Source of the DNA: Cryobacterium cheniae
Lineage (GTDB): Bacteria > Actinomycetota > Actinomycetes > Actinomycetales > Microbacteriaceae
Assembly (NCBI RefSeq): GCF_004403395.1
Contig: NZ_SOGN01000040.1
Location: forward strand, 1-53,461
Direction of reading: 5' to 3'
DNA: 53,461 nucleotides
In this document: positions 34,014-43,188 of the stretch, one piece after another
Numbering within the stretch: position 1 is the first letter of the stretch
How the letters are laid out: every line of letters starts with the position of its first letter
Program-made: the position numbers and the translations under genes
Notes under the pieces: model-generated
Seen by the model: only the letters and a program-made list of their open reading frames with translations
The model's database searches: none
Told to the model about the DNA's origin: nothing

Positions 34014-34221
34014 TACCCCATATTCTCGAGTTGTCAACTCTCTCCAACGAAGCGAGGCCATTCTTGTCGGATGCAACAGTAGGCGGCTCCGGCCATTAGG
34101 CTGTACCCGCGTTGACGTCTACAGACACATCGGTGTGCTGTGGCCATTCGCCACAGACGGTCAGCCACCAGACGGTTAGGTAGTGATTTCAGTGACACTC
34201 AGTCAGACCCAGGGAGCCGCC
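34014..34221 (+). promoter_or_regulatory. gltA upstream region
   Basis: No gene is present. TTGACG near 34112 could be a -35 box, and CTGTGGC/GCCACAG (34138-34144 and 34150-34156) forms a small perfect hairpin in the likely leader. A sequence before the accepted start could code for 13 extra residues from 34183 but has no ribosome site. Confidence 0.35.
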
Positions 34222-35532
34222 GTGAGCGACATCGCCGAGCGAACGCCATCCATCGAACCGAAGCAGGCGACACTGTCGTTTCCCGGCGGATCCGCCGAGT
34301 TCCCGATCGTGCGCGGCACGGCCGGTGCCTCCGGCATCGATATCTCGACGCTGACCCGCAAATCGGGTCTGATCACCCTCGACTCCGGGTTCGTGAACAC
34401 CGCCGCCACGCGGTCGGCGATCACGTTCATCGACGGCGAGAAGGGCATCCTGCGCTACCGGGGCTATCCGATCGAGCAGATCGCCCAGAACTCCAACTTC
34501 CTCGAAACCGCCTGGCTGCTGATCTACGGCTCCCTGCCCAGCGCGAGCGAACTCGAGGCCTTCGACACGCGCATCCGTCGCCACACCCTGCTGCACGAGG
34601 ACCTGCGGCGCCTGTTCGACGTGCTGCCGTACAACGCGCACCCGATGGCCGTGCTCTCCGCCGGGACCTCGGCGCTGGCCGCGTACTACCAGGACGCCCT
34701 CGACCCCAATGACCCGGCGCAGGTCGAGCTTGCCACCGTGCACCTGCTCGCCAAGCTGCCCGTGATGGCGGCCTACGCCTACAAGAAGAGCATCGGCCAG
34801 GCGTTCCTGTACCCCGACAACTCGCTCGGCTACGTGGACAACTTCCTGCGGCTGATCTTCGGTACCCTCGCCGAGCCCTACGAGGTGAACCCGGTCGTCA
34901 GCAAGGCGCTCGAGCGCCTGCTGATGCTGCACGAGGACCACGAGCAGAACGCGTCCACTTCGACCGTTCGCCTGGTCGGTTCCACCGAGGCGAACCTGTT
35001 CGCGTCGGTCTCCGCGGGCATCAACGCGCTCTCCGGGCCGCTGCACGGCGGCGCCAACGAGGCCGTGCTGAAGATGCTGGGCGAGATCAAGGCATCCGGT
35101 GAAGGCGTCGAGAAGTTCGTCGAACGGGTCAAGAACAAGGAACAGGGTGTTCGCCTGATGGGCTTCGGCCACCGGGTGTACAAGAACTACGACCCGCGCG
35201 CGACCCTGGTCAAGGAGAGCGCCGACGAGGTGCTCGCCGCCCTGGGCGTTCAGGACGACCTGCTCGACATCGCCAAGGAACTCGAGCACATCGCGCTCAA
35301 CGACGACTACTTCCGGGAGCGCAAGCTCTACCCGAACGTGGACTTCTACACCGGCGTCATCTACAAGGCGATGGGCTTCCCGACGAGCATGTTCACGGTG
35401 CTCTTCGCGATCGGGCGACTGCCCGGCTGGGCGGCGCACTGGCGTGAGATGAACGAGGACCCGACGACCAAGATCGGTCGCCCGCAGCAGCTCTACATCG
35501 GTTCGCCGGCCCGCGACTTCCCGCGCCGGTAG
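34222..35532 (+). CDS. gltA: citrate synthase
   Basis: Enzyme of 436 aa condensing acetyl-CoA and oxaloacetate in the TCA cycle; the large Gram-negative/actinobacterial type with an N-terminal domain. Catalytic residues are visible in LHGGANEAV (His), MGFGHRVYKN (His) and YPNVDFYTG (Asp). GTG at 34222 has AGGGAG 5 nt upstream; alternative starts at 34183 and 34192 are less well placed. It is convergent with the penicillin-acylase-family gene (35 bp between stops). Confidence 0.97.
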   Translation: MSDIAERTPSIEPKQATLSFPGGSAEFPIVRGTAGASGIDISTLTRKSGLITLDSGFVNTAATRSAITFIDGEKGILRYRGYPIEQIAQNSNFLETAWLLIYGSLPSASELEAFDTRIRRHTLLHEDLRRLFDVLPYNAHPMAVLSAGTSALAAYYQDALDPNDPAQVELATVHLLAKLPVMAAYAYKKSIGQAFLYPDNSLGYVDNFLRLIFGTLAEPYEVNPVVSKALERLLMLHEDHEQNASTSTVRLVGSTEANLFASVSAGINALSGPLHGGANEAVLKMLGEIKASGEGVEKFVERVKNKEQGVRLMGFGHRVYKNYDPRATLVKESADEVLAALGVQDDLLDIAKELEHIALNDDYFRERKLYPNVDFYTGVIYKAMGFPTSMFTVLFAIGRLPGWAAHWREMNEDPTTKIGRPQQLYIGSPARDFPRR

Positions 35533-35567
35533 TCCGCGGTCGGGCGGGCCGCGTTCTCGGCCCGGCC

Positions 35568-38276
35568 CTACTCGGCCCTGAGCAGCAGCGTGTGCGTGGC
35601 GGCCTGCCGCACAGCGGCCAGGGAGAAGAGCCAGGGCCGGGTGCGGTTCTCCTGCCAGAGCACGGTCTGGTCGTCGTAGTTGGGATGGAACGCGTGTCCC
35701 GAACTGCCGGTCAGATTCAACCAGGTCGAGTCGTCCCAGTCCGCGAGGCTCACCACCTGCCGCATCGACGGCACCCAGTCCACGGTGTAGCCCACCGTGG
35801 CATCCCAGCCGACGGCGTCGATGACGCTGGAACCGCCCGCCACCTCGTACGGACCCCGGTTGAAGAGCCACTCCACCGGGGCGATCCCGGATTCGCCGAA
35901 GCTGGCATGCGTCACCTCGAGCGTGTGGATGCGGCCCCACTCCCAGTCGTGGACATCCGCGCCCATCAGCTGCGCACCCTCGACGGCGGCCCGGGTGAGA
36001 ACCCGTTTGAGCATGCTGTCGCGACTGTTGGAGCCGATCCGGTCGTTGTCCCACCACGGCGAGTCCGGCGTCTCGAGCAGTGCGATCACGACGGCGAATG
36101 AGCGGTCCCCGCCGGTCAACGCGGTGCCTTCCGGGAGCTTGCCGTCGAACAGCACCGCGAGCAGGTTGCGCCAGACGATGTTGAAGTAGGCCGCCGGGGC
36201 GCTGCCCGCGTCGAGGTGGAAGTCCCAGTCGTCGAAGAGGGCCAACGCTTCCCTCGTCGCGCCGGTCGTCTCGATGCCCTGCAGCACGGGCACAAGGACC
36301 GCCGCCAGCGGGCTGTAGGTGTCGGCCTGGATGTCACTCATCATCGCCGTCGTCACCGGGGTGCCGGCGTCGATGCGCGCCTGCAGACGCTCCGTGATCG
36401 CGGCCGCCCGGTAGCCGAGGTCCCAGTCCTGCGTGATCAGGTAGGGATAGTCCGGGCCGACCGGGGCGTTGTTGGCCGTCACGATGAAGCCGCGGGGCGG
36501 ATTGACCGACTGTGGCAGGGCGTCGAACGGGATGTAGCCGTCCCAGCCGTACTCGCTCGTCCAGCCGGGCGCGGGAACCGTGCCGTCGCCCTCCCGGCGA
36601 ATCGGGATCAGCCCGGGTGCCTGGTAGCCGATGTTGCCGGCCACATCGGCGTAGACGAGGTTCTGCGACGGCACGTCGAACAGCGCGGCCGCCTGCCGGA
36701 AGCTCGCCCAGTCGGTCGCGGCCCCGAGCGCGAAGATCGCGGATGCCGTTCGACCCGGCGTCAGCGCCGTCCACTGCAGGGCGAGGGCATAGGTGGTGGT
36801 CTCGGTGGCGGCCCCCTCAACGCCCTCCGCCGCCGCGGCATCCGCCCCGCCTTCTGTCCCGTCTTCTGTCCCGTCGTCCGCCGCCGGCAGGTCGATCGCC
36901 GACGGGTACTCGTTCGCGATCCCGGGGAAGGCGCTGCCGCCGAGCGCACTCACGAGCGGGCCGTGCTCGGTCGCCCGGATCTCGATGGTCACCGGGTCGC
37001 CGCCGGCGACCGTGATCGTCTCGGTGCGCGCCAGCAGCGGTTTCTGCGCTCCGTCGTACTCGTAACTGTCCCCGGTGACTTTCTCCAGGTACAGGTCGGC
37101 GACATCCGGCCCCAAATTGGTGAAGCCCCACGCGATCTGCGCGTTGTGCCCGATGATGATGCCGGGCAGACCCGAGAAGCCGTACCCGGCCAGGTCGAAC
37201 GGGCAATCCGCGGTCACCATCTCGCAGCGCAGCCCCACCTGATACCAGACCGACGGCATCACCGCGCCGAGGTGCGGATCGTTCGCGAGGATCGGTTTGC
37301 CGGTGGCGGTGTGCTCTCCGGCGACCACCCAGGAGTTGGAGCCGATCTCGCCCCCGGCCGGACCGAGCAGCTCGGGCACGCCCGCGAGCGTACCGCGCAG
37401 CCCGGCGAGGGAGGAGGTCAGGGCCGTCCGGGCAGACGCTTCGCCCAGGCCGGGCGGGGGAGCGGCCGCGGTCGTGACATCCTCCGCGGTGACATTCTCC
37501 GCGGTGACGTCTGCCGGTGCCCCGCCTGCCGCCGCGACTTTGGCGGCAGGCTCCGGCGCCCCGGCGAGGATGGTCGGGTGCGTCGCATACGGGAATGACG
37601 GATGCAGCAGCGCGATTTCATCCGGACCGAGACTGCCGGCGAGCAGCGCCCGGTCGATCTCGTCGTCGAGGTTCGAGCGCAGGTCCCACGCCATCGCCTT
37701 CAGCCAGGCCACCGAGTCGGCCGGGGTCCACGGCTCCGGCGCGTAACCGGGGGTCTGCAGCCCCAGAGCCACGTACTCGAGTGAGAGCTCGGCGCCCGCG
37801 TGCGTGGCCAGGTAGGCGTTCACACCGTTGGCGTAGGCCTGGAAGTAGCCGAGGGTGACCGGGTCGAGCAGGGCCACCTCCTGCTCGGCGACCGCCCGCC
37901 AGCCGAGCGTCCGAATGAAGGTGTCGGTGCCGACCTGGCTCTCGCCGAACAGTTCGGCCAGCCGGCCGCTCGTCACGTGCCGGCGGAAATCCATCTCCCA
38001 GAAGCGGTCCTGCGCGTGCACGTACCCCTCGGCCCGGAAGAGGTCCCCGGCGGTCGTGGCCACGATCTGGGGGATGCCGGCCTCGTCGCGGTACACCGTG
38101 ACGTCGGCTTCGAGGCCGGGCAGCACGAGTTCGCCGGCGAGAGTGGGGAAGGAGCGGGTCACGGTCCACACGCCGAGTCCGGCGGCCAGGACGAAAAGGC
38201 TCAGGACGACGGCCAGCGCGACGAGGGCCGACCCGATTCGGCGGTGGCGTTTGCTGCGCGGTGCGTCGGTTCCCAC
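35568..38276 (-). CDS. penicillin acylase family hydrolase (membrane-anchored)
   Basis: Ntn-hydrolase precursor of 902 aa, longer than the family's usual 750-850. An N-terminal membrane helix (about 14-38) anchors or exports it. The alpha-chain region includes VYRDEAGIPQIVA and AEGYVHAQDRFWEMDF. A low-complexity spacer with near-repeats VTAENVTAEDVT (about 257-268) precedes the autoprocessing site: Ser313 in GGEIGSNSWVVAG would be the new N-terminal nucleophile of the beta chain. A second acidic insertion is GTEDGTEGG. GTG start at 38276 has GGGAG upstream. Substrates may be N-acyl-homoserine lactones, acyl-amino acids or lipopeptides. Confidence 0.92.
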   Translation of the reverse strand: MGTDAPRSKRHRRIGSALVALAVVLSLFVLAAGLGVWTVTRSFPTLAGELVLPGLEADVTVYRDEAGIPQIVATTAGDLFRAEGYVHAQDRFWEMDFRRHVTSGRLAELFGESQVGTDTFIRTLGWRAVAEQEVALLDPVTLGYFQAYANGVNAYLATHAGAELSLEYVALGLQTPGYAPEPWTPADSVAWLKAMAWDLRSNLDDEIDRALLAGSLGPDEIALLHPSFPYATHPTILAGAPEPAAKVAAAGGAPADVTAENVTAEDVTTAAAPPPGLGEASARTALTSSLAGLRGTLAGVPELLGPAGGEIGSNSWVVAGEHTATGKPILANDPHLGAVMPSVWYQVGLRCEMVTADCPFDLAGYGFSGLPGIIIGHNAQIAWGFTNLGPDVADLYLEKVTGDSYEYDGAQKPLLARTETITVAGGDPVTIEIRATEHGPLVSALGGSAFPGIANEYPSAIDLPAADDGTEDGTEGGADAAAAEGVEGAATETTTYALALQWTALTPGRTASAIFALGAATDWASFRQAAALFDVPSQNLVYADVAGNIGYQAPGLIPIRREGDGTVPAPGWTSEYGWDGYIPFDALPQSVNPPRGFIVTANNAPVGPDYPYLITQDWDLGYRAAAITERLQARIDAGTPVTTAMMSDIQADTYSPLAAVLVPVLQGIETTGATREALALFDDWDFHLDAGSAPAAYFNIVWRNLLAVLFDGKLPEGTALTGGDRSFAVVIALLETPDSPWWDNDRIGSNSRDSMLKRVLTRAAVEGAQLMGADVHDWEWGRIHTLEVTHASFGESGIAPVEWLFNRGPYEVAGGSSVIDAVGWDATVGYTVDWVPSMRQVVSLADWDDSTWLNLTGSSGHAFHPNYDDQTVLWQENRTRPWLFSLAAVRQAATHTLLLRAE

Positions 38277-38340
38277 GTCACTCCCTTGTGACTGGCAGCG
38301 TACTCCGCGGGGGCGCGGCCGGGCGGGGCGTTTTCGGTTC

Positions 38341-39321
38341 TCAGGCGTGCAGCTGGGCGTTCAGCACGATGCCGGTGCCGCTGCGCTGGAGCACCTCGAC
38401 CGCGCCCGAGACCGAGTTGCGACGGAACAGCAGGTTGGCGACCCCGGACAGCTCGACGGCCTTCACCGACGCAGCCTTGCCGTCGGCCGTGCGCGGCTCG
38501 CCGGGCAGCAGCACCTTGGTGCCGGCGGTCACGTACAGGCCCGCCTCGACCACGCTGTCCGCGCCGATCGAGATGCCCACCCCGGAATTCGCGCCCAGCA
38601 GGGCCCGTTCACCGATCGACACCCGTTCGGTGCCGCCGCCGGACAGCGTGCCCATGATGGAGGCGCCGCCGCCGATGTCGGCGCCGTCACCCACGACGAC
38701 ACCCTGGGAGATCCGCCCCTCGACCATGGAGGTGCCGAGCGTGCCGGCGTTGAAGTTGACGAACCCCTCGTGCATCACCGTGGTTCCGGGGGAGAGGTGC
38801 GCCCCCAGACGAACCCGGGACGCATCCGCGATCCGCACCCGGTCGGGCGTGACGTAGTTCAGCAGCGGCGGGAACTTGTCGATCCCGGTCGCCTGGATGC
38901 CGTGGCGCTGCAGGGCCGGCCGCAGGCGGGTGAAGTCGGCGGGCAGCATCGGGCCGGCATTGGTCCAGACCACGGCGGGCAGGTGACCGAAGATGCCGTC
39001 GAGGTTGAGCGTGTTCGGGCGGGCCAGCAGGTGCGACAACAGGTGGAGGCGCAGGTAGGCATCCGACGTTCCGGCCGGCGCAGCGGTGAGATCGATCTCG
39101 ACCGTGACGGCCTCGACCCGCACCATGCGCCTCGGGTCCTCGCCGGTGAATTCCTCGAGCTCGGACGGCACGAGCCACCGGTCGCGGCCGGCCGGCAGGG
39201 GGCCGAGCCGCGGCGCGGGGAACCAGGTGTCCAGCACCGTGCCGTCGCCGGCGACGGTGGCGAGGCCGTAGCCCCAGGCGTTCGAGGAGGCAACGGATGT
39301 CGGGGGTACGGCAGTGGTCAT
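38341..39321 (-). CDS. dapD: 2,3,4,5-tetrahydropyridine-2,6-dicarboxylate N-succinyltransferase
   Basis: Left-handed beta-helix succinyltransferase of 326 aa, the longer actinobacterial DapD. Hexapeptide-repeat core from about 165: [78 protein letters not shown]. It makes N-succinyl-2-amino-6-ketopimelate, the DapC substrate. It diverges from dapE with only 17 bp between starts, so each promoter must overlap the other's coding region or leader. Confidence 0.96.
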   Translation of the reverse strand: MTTAVPPTSVASSNAWGYGLATVAGDGTVLDTWFPAPRLGPLPAGRDRWLVPSELEEFTGEDPRRMVRVEAVTVEIDLTAAPAGTSDAYLRLHLLSHLLARPNTLNLDGIFGHLPAVVWTNAGPMLPADFTRLRPALQRHGIQATGIDKFPPLLNYVTPDRVRIADASRVRLGAHLSPGTTVMHEGFVNFNAGTLGTSMVEGRISQGVVVGDGADIGGGASIMGTLSGGGTERVSIGERALLGANSGVGISIGADSVVEAGLYVTAGTKVLLPGEPRTADGKAASVKAVELSGVANLLFRRNSVSGAVEVLQRSGTGIVLNAQLHA

Positions 39322-39338
39322 GGCTCTAGGTTAGTAGA

Positions 39339-40433
39339 GTGCCCCAAAACACTGTGACCCTGGACCTCTCCGCGACCTCGATCGAGCTCACCCGCGCGCT
39401 CTGCGACCTGGAGTCGGTGTCCGGCGACGAGACCACCATCGCCGACGCTGTGGAACGCGCGCTCGGCGGGTTGCCGCACCTCGAAATCATCCGCGACGGC
39501 GACACCGTCGTCGCCCGCACCAACCTCGGCCGGGCCCAGCGCGTGATCATCGCCGGTCATCTCGACACGGTCCCGGTGAACCGCAACCTGCCCACGCGGT
39601 TCGAGACCATCGACGGCGTCGACTACCTCTGGGGCCGCGGCACGGTCGACATGAAGGCCGGCGTGGCCGTGCAGTTGAAGCTGGCCGCCGAACTCACCGC
39701 GCCCGGCGTCGACGTGACGTGGATGTGGTACGACCACGAGGAGGTCTCCGACGACCTGAACGGCCTCGGCCGCCTCGCCCGCAACCGGCCCGACCTCTTC
39801 GAGGGCGACTTCGCGATCCTCGGCGAGCCCACGAACAGCCAGGTCGAGGGTGGCTGCAACGGCAACGTGCGGGTGGAGATCCGCGCCTTCGGGCTGCGCG
39901 CCCACTCCGCCCGCAGCTGGGTCGGCGACAACGCCATCCACAAGGTCGGGCCCATCCTCGACATCCTGGCGGCCTACGAGCCGCGGCAGGTCGAGGTCGA
40001 AGGCCTGGTCTACCGCGAGGGTCTCAACGCCGTCGGCATCAGCGGCGGCATCGCCGGCAACGTCATCCCGGACGAGTGCATGGTGCACGTCAACTATCGT
40101 TTCGCCCCCAGTCGCACCGCGGCGGAGGCCGTCCTGCACCTGGAGGACCTCTTCCCGGGCTATGAGATCACCATCGTCGACCGGGCCGAGGGTGCCCGAC
40201 CGGGCCTGGACGCCCCGCTGGCACTGCAGTTCCTGACCGCGGTCGGCGGCGAGGCCAGGCCCAAGTACGGCTGGACGGATGTCGCACGGTTCTCCGCGCT
40301 CGGCATCCCCGCCGTCAACTACGGCCCCGGCGACCCGCTGAAGGCCCACGCCGACGACGAACGCGTCGCCCTGGCGCAGATCACGGACTGCGAGGACGGC
40401 CTCCGCGCGTGGCTGACCGCACGCATCGGGTAG
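39339..40433 (+). CDS. dapE: succinyl-diaminopimelate desuccinylase
   Basis: Zinc amidohydrolase of the M20 family, 364 aa, removing succinate to release LL-diaminopimelate. Metal and catalytic motifs: GHLDTVP (His, Asp), WGRGTVDMKAG (Asp), DHEEVSDD (Glu) and GEPTNSQVEGGCNG (Glu). GTG start at 39339, directly behind the divergent dapD. It overlaps the glycosyltransferase gene by 25 nt. Together with dapC and dapD it covers the succinylase route to lysine and peptidoglycan. Confidence 0.96.
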   Translation: MPQNTVTLDLSATSIELTRALCDLESVSGDETTIADAVERALGGLPHLEIIRDGDTVVARTNLGRAQRVIIAGHLDTVPVNRNLPTRFETIDGVDYLWGRGTVDMKAGVAVQLKLAAELTAPGVDVTWMWYDHEEVSDDLNGLGRLARNRPDLFEGDFAILGEPTNSQVEGGCNGNVRVEIRAFGLRAHSARSWVGDNAIHKVGPILDILAAYEPRQVEVEGLVYREGLNAVGISGGIAGNVIPDECMVHVNYRFAPSRTAAEAVLHLEDLFPGYEITIVDRAEGARPGLDAPLALQFLTAVGGEARPKYGWTDVARFSALGIPAVNYGPGDPLKAHADDERVALAQITDCEDGLRAWLTARIG

Positions 40434-41626
40434 CGGTGGCGGCGTCCGGCCGGCAGGCACGCGTCCGGCTCACGCCGTGGTGGGTATTCGTCGCCGTGAT
40501 CTGGGCCGCGTCCCGGCTCGTCACGACGACCCTGGTGCTGCTGCTGGCGCACGTTCAGGACGCCAACCCGTGGACGGCCGCGTCCCCGGGCTACGCCGCG
40601 TTCGCGAACATGTGGGACGCCCGCTGGTACAACATCGTCGCCGTCGCCGGGTATCCCCAGGCGCTGCCGCTCACCGCCGGCGGGGAGATCGCGGAGAACG
40701 CCTGGGCCTTCATGCCGGGCTACCCGGTGGTGGTGCGCCTGCTGATGGAGCTCAGCGGAGCGCCGTGGGAACCCGTGGCCGTGTTCGTCTCCCTGACCGC
40801 CAGCCTGGGCGCCGCCCTGCTGTTCTACCGGCTGATCCGCACGGTGCAGCCGCACTCGGTGGCGCTGTTCGCGGTAGTGCTGTTCTGTGTGGCCCCGCTG
40901 TCGCCCCTGCTGCAGTTCGGTTATGCCGAGTCGTTGTACCTCTTCCTGCTCACCCTCGCGCTTCTCCTGCTGCTCGAGCGGCGGTACGTGCTGCTGTTCC
41001 CGGTGATCGCCGTGATGGCGCTGACCCGGCCGAGCGGCCTGGCCTTCGCACTCGCCCTGGGGCTGCACGTCGTGCACCGCTGGCTCACCCGGTCGAGAGA
41101 CCCCTTCCCGGTGCGAGAACGGATGCCGGCGGCATCCGCGGCCGTGTTCAGCGGCATCTGCGGACTGGCCTGGCCGGCCATCGCCTGGATCGCCACCGGG
41201 TCGATCACGGCCTACACCGACACCGAGCTGGCCTGGCGGTCCGCCTATATCGGCTACCAGGAGCTGGTTCCGTTCACCGCCTGGTTCCAGAGCGGCGTCT
41301 GGTGGCTCGGGATGCCGCTGGGCATCGTCGTCGTCGTCGTGCTCATCGCGGCGTTCGGCCTGACCCTGTTCCTCCCGGCCGTGCGCCGCCTGGGCGTCGA
41401 CCTGCGCTTCTGGGTGGCCGGTTACGGCCTGTACCTGCTGGCGGTGTTCTTCCCGCAGTCGAGCGTCTTCCGCCTGCTGATGCCGATGTTCCCGCTGCTC
41501 GGCGCCGTGGCCCAACCGCGGAGTGTGCTCTACCGGGTGGGCCTGGTGCTGCTGTTCATCGCCGGGCAGTGGGGCTGGCTCCTGCTGTTCTGGGGGGTCG
41601 ACGGAGCGGACTGGACACCTCCCTAA
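40409..41626 (+). CDS. GT-C (PIG-V/mannosyltransferase-like) membrane glycosyltransferase
   Basis: Polytopic membrane protein of 405 aa with about ten helices. The first extracytoplasmic loop holds MWDARWYNIVAVAGYP, the acidic motif typical of polyprenyl-phosphate-dependent GT-C mannosyltransferases. FMPGYPVVVRLL and PLSPLLQFGYAESLYLFLLT also match. It probably adds a sugar to a lipid or wall glycan on the outer face. GTG at 40409 overlaps dapE by 25 nt; a second in-frame GTG at 40436 lies 2 nt after the dapE stop and is an equally possible start. Confidence 0.8.
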   Translation: MADRTHRVAVAASGRQARVRLTPWWVFVAVIWAASRLVTTTLVLLLAHVQDANPWTAASPGYAAFANMWDARWYNIVAVAGYPQALPLTAGGEIAENAWAFMPGYPVVVRLLMELSGAPWEPVAVFVSLTASLGAALLFYRLIRTVQPHSVALFAVVLFCVAPLSPLLQFGYAESLYLFLLTLALLLLLERRYVLLFPVIAVMALTRPSGLAFALALGLHVVHRWLTRSRDPFPVRERMPAASAAVFSGICGLAWPAIAWIATGSITAYTDTELAWRSAYIGYQELVPFTAWFQSGVWWLGMPLGIVVVVVLIAAFGLTLFLPAVRRLGVDLRFWVAGYGLYLLAVFFPQSSVFRLLMPMFPLLGAVAQPRSVLYRVGLVLLFIAGQWGWLLLFWGVDGADWTPP

Positions 41627-41689
41627 TTACTGTCTCAGCCGGTAAAGGCGGATAATAGAAGTTCAGACGAATGAATGGAAGGGGAGTTC

Positions 41690-41866
41690 ATGGCGGCCAT
41701 GAAGCCAAGGACCGGAGACGGGCCAATGGAGGCTGTAAAAGAGGGGCGCCTCATCATCGTGCGTGTTCCGCTCGAAGGTGGAGGCCGGCTCGTCGTCTCT
41801 GTGAACGACGCTGAAGCCAAAGAGCTTCACGATGCACTGGCCGGCGTCGTCCAGTCGACCGTATAG
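41690..41866 (+). CDS. DUF3117-family small protein
   Basis: Protein of 58 aa: MAAMKPRTGDGPMEAVKEGR then IIVRVPLEGGGRLVVSV. Almost invariant across Actinobacteria (Rv1211-like), function unknown. ATG at 41690 is chosen because GGGGAG precedes it; an upstream in-frame ATG at 41675 would add five residues foreign to the family. Its own strong terminator follows, implying a monocistronic, well-expressed gene. Confidence 0.92.
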   Translation: MAAMKPRTGDGPMEAVKEGRLIIVRVPLEGGGRLVVSVNDAEAKELHDALAGVVQSTV

Positions 41867-41876
41867 TTCCAGGATC

Positions 41877-41912
41877 GGCCGCGCAGCTCACGCTGCGCGG
41901 CCGTTTTTTTTT
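41877..41912 (+). terminator. intrinsic terminator of the DUF3117 gene
   Basis: GGCCGCGCAG (41877-41886) and CTGCGCGGCC (41893-41902) form a perfect 10-bp stem with a 6-nt loop, followed by nine T (41904-41912). Confidence 0.95.
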
Positions 41913-41926
41913 GCCCGGCCGGATGC

Positions 41927-41994
41927 TCGCGGCGCACCCTGTGGAAGCCGGCGTACGATCCAGCGTGCGCCCCCTGCCACAGGGTGCGCCGCGA
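41927..41994. repeat. intergenic palindromic repeat, copy 1
   Basis: TCGCGGCGCACCCTGTGG (41927-41944) and CCACAGGGTGCGCCGCGA (41977-41994) form a perfect 18-bp inverted repeat. Its first 41 nt (41931-41971) align without gaps, at roughly three bases in four, with 53102-53142 elsewhere in the window, so this is a dispersed element. It lies between the DUF3117 terminator and the end of the minus-strand methyltransferase. Confidence 0.75.
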
Positions 41995-42017
41995 TGGGTC
42001 TCGGCGGCCGGGTAGCG

Positions 42018-42650
42018 CTAGGCGCGGAGCTTGGTGATCTGCAGCAGCCCGTCGCCCACGGGGGAGAGTGCGCTGATTACCGCGGTGGAGGAGGCGATCA
42101 CGGTCAGCAGGGTGCGGAACCCGGTGGCCACGTCGTCGCGCTGGGCCGGGTTGGCCACGCGGCCGCGCCAGAGCGCGTGGGCGACGAGAACGGTTCCGCC
42201 CGGGCGGGCCAGCCTCAGGGCGTGTTCGACGTACTCGATCACGCACTGCGGGTCGGCGTCGACGAACACGATGTCGTAGGAGTTCTCGTTCATGCGCGGC
42301 AGCACGTCCGCTGCCCGGCCCGTGATCAGGCGCACCCGGTTCGCGGGGATGCCGGCTTCGGCGAAGTTGGCCCTGGCGTGCTGCTGGTGGTCGACTTCGG
42401 TGTCGATCGAGGTGAGGGTGGCGCCGGGCGCGCCGGTGAGCAGCCAGATGCCGGAGACGCCGGCGCCGGTGCCGACCTCGAGGATGCTCCGGGCCCCGGT
42501 GGCGGCCGCGATCACGGCCGACTGGGCCCCGACCGCCGGCGAAATAGCGTCGATTCCGAGCTCGAGGGACTGCTGTCTGGCCCGCGCCACAGCGTCGGAC
42601 TCCACGACTGAGTCGTCGGAGAATTTCCAGTTCAGATCTTTGTCAGACAC
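42018..42650 (-). CDS. SAM-dependent O-methyltransferase
   Basis: Class I methyltransferase of 210 aa, catechol-O-methyltransferase-like. SAM motif I is ILEVGTGAGVSGIWLL, motif II region LTSIDTEVDHQQHAR, and the metal/catalytic segment YDIVFVDADPQCVIEYVEHA. Position next to DUF3117 and tatB matches Rv1220c. GTG start at 42650. Substrate unknown. The sigE-rseA-htrA genes that separate this gene from tatB in mycobacteria are absent. Confidence 0.9.
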   Translation of the reverse strand: MSDKDLNWKFSDDSVVESDAVARARQQSLELGIDAISPAVGAQSAVIAAATGARSILEVGTGAGVSGIWLLTGAPGATLTSIDTEVDHQQHARANFAEAGIPANRVRLITGRAADVLPRMNENSYDIVFVDADPQCVIEYVEHALRLARPGGTVLVAHALWRGRVANPAQRDDVATGFRTLLTVIASSTAVISALSPVGDGLLQITKLRA

Positions 42651-42736
42651 AGTTCAACTCCAGTAGGTGAATGGGTCAAGCCTAGGGGCGACCGGGCATG
42701 GTCCGGGGAGGCCTCGCCGGGGGTTATTCTGGGGGA

Positions 42737-43117
42737 ATGTTCGGTTTGACGTTCGAGAAGATTCTGCTGATCGGCATTGTCGCCGTCTTCCTGCTCGGAC
42801 CCGAGCGGCTTCCCCACTACGCCGCCCAGCTCGCCCGCCTCGTGAAGCAGCTCCGAAACCTGGCCAACGGGGCGAAAGACCGGATGCGGGACGAGATGGG
42901 CCCGGACTTCGACGACGTCGACTGGAAGAAACTCGACCCGCGTCAGTATGACCCGCGCCGCATCATCCGTGAAGCTCTCACCGACGAAGACGAGCTGAAG
43001 GGCCAGTCGGCGACCGTGTCGAGGGCCGTCCCGAACCCCGATGGCGCCTATCTGCAACGCAAACGCGCCCGGGAGGCCTCCTCGTTGCCGGCTCCCTTCG
43101 ACTCCGAAGCCACCTAG
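42737..43117 (+). CDS. tatB: Sec-independent translocase component TatB
   Basis: Protein of 126 aa: MFGLTFEKILLIGIVAVFLL then GPERLPHYAAQLARLV, i.e. one N-terminal membrane helix, the Gly-Pro hinge and an amphipathic helix, then an acidic/charged tail. The TFEK Glu in the helix is typical of TatB against TatA. ATG at 42737 starts directly at the membrane segment. It receives folded twin-arginine precursors with TatC. tatA and tatC are not in the window. Confidence 0.93.
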   Translation: MFGLTFEKILLIGIVAVFLLGPERLPHYAAQLARLVKQLRNLANGAKDRMRDEMGPDFDDVDWKKLDPRQYDPRRIIREALTDEDELKGQSATVSRAVPNPDGAYLQRKRAREASSLPAPFDSEAT

Positions 43118-43188
43118 CAGCACCCCTCCGGGCGGAACGGGCCGGGTGCTCGCGCTACGCTGAATCCACGTCTGTGAGGAGTGTGACC

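Noticed and set aside
35568..38276. Antibiotic-resistance call for the penicillin-acylase-family gene
   Set aside because: Family membership does not indicate beta-lactam hydrolysis in vivo; acyl-homoserine lactones or other amides are equally likely, so no resistance claim is made.
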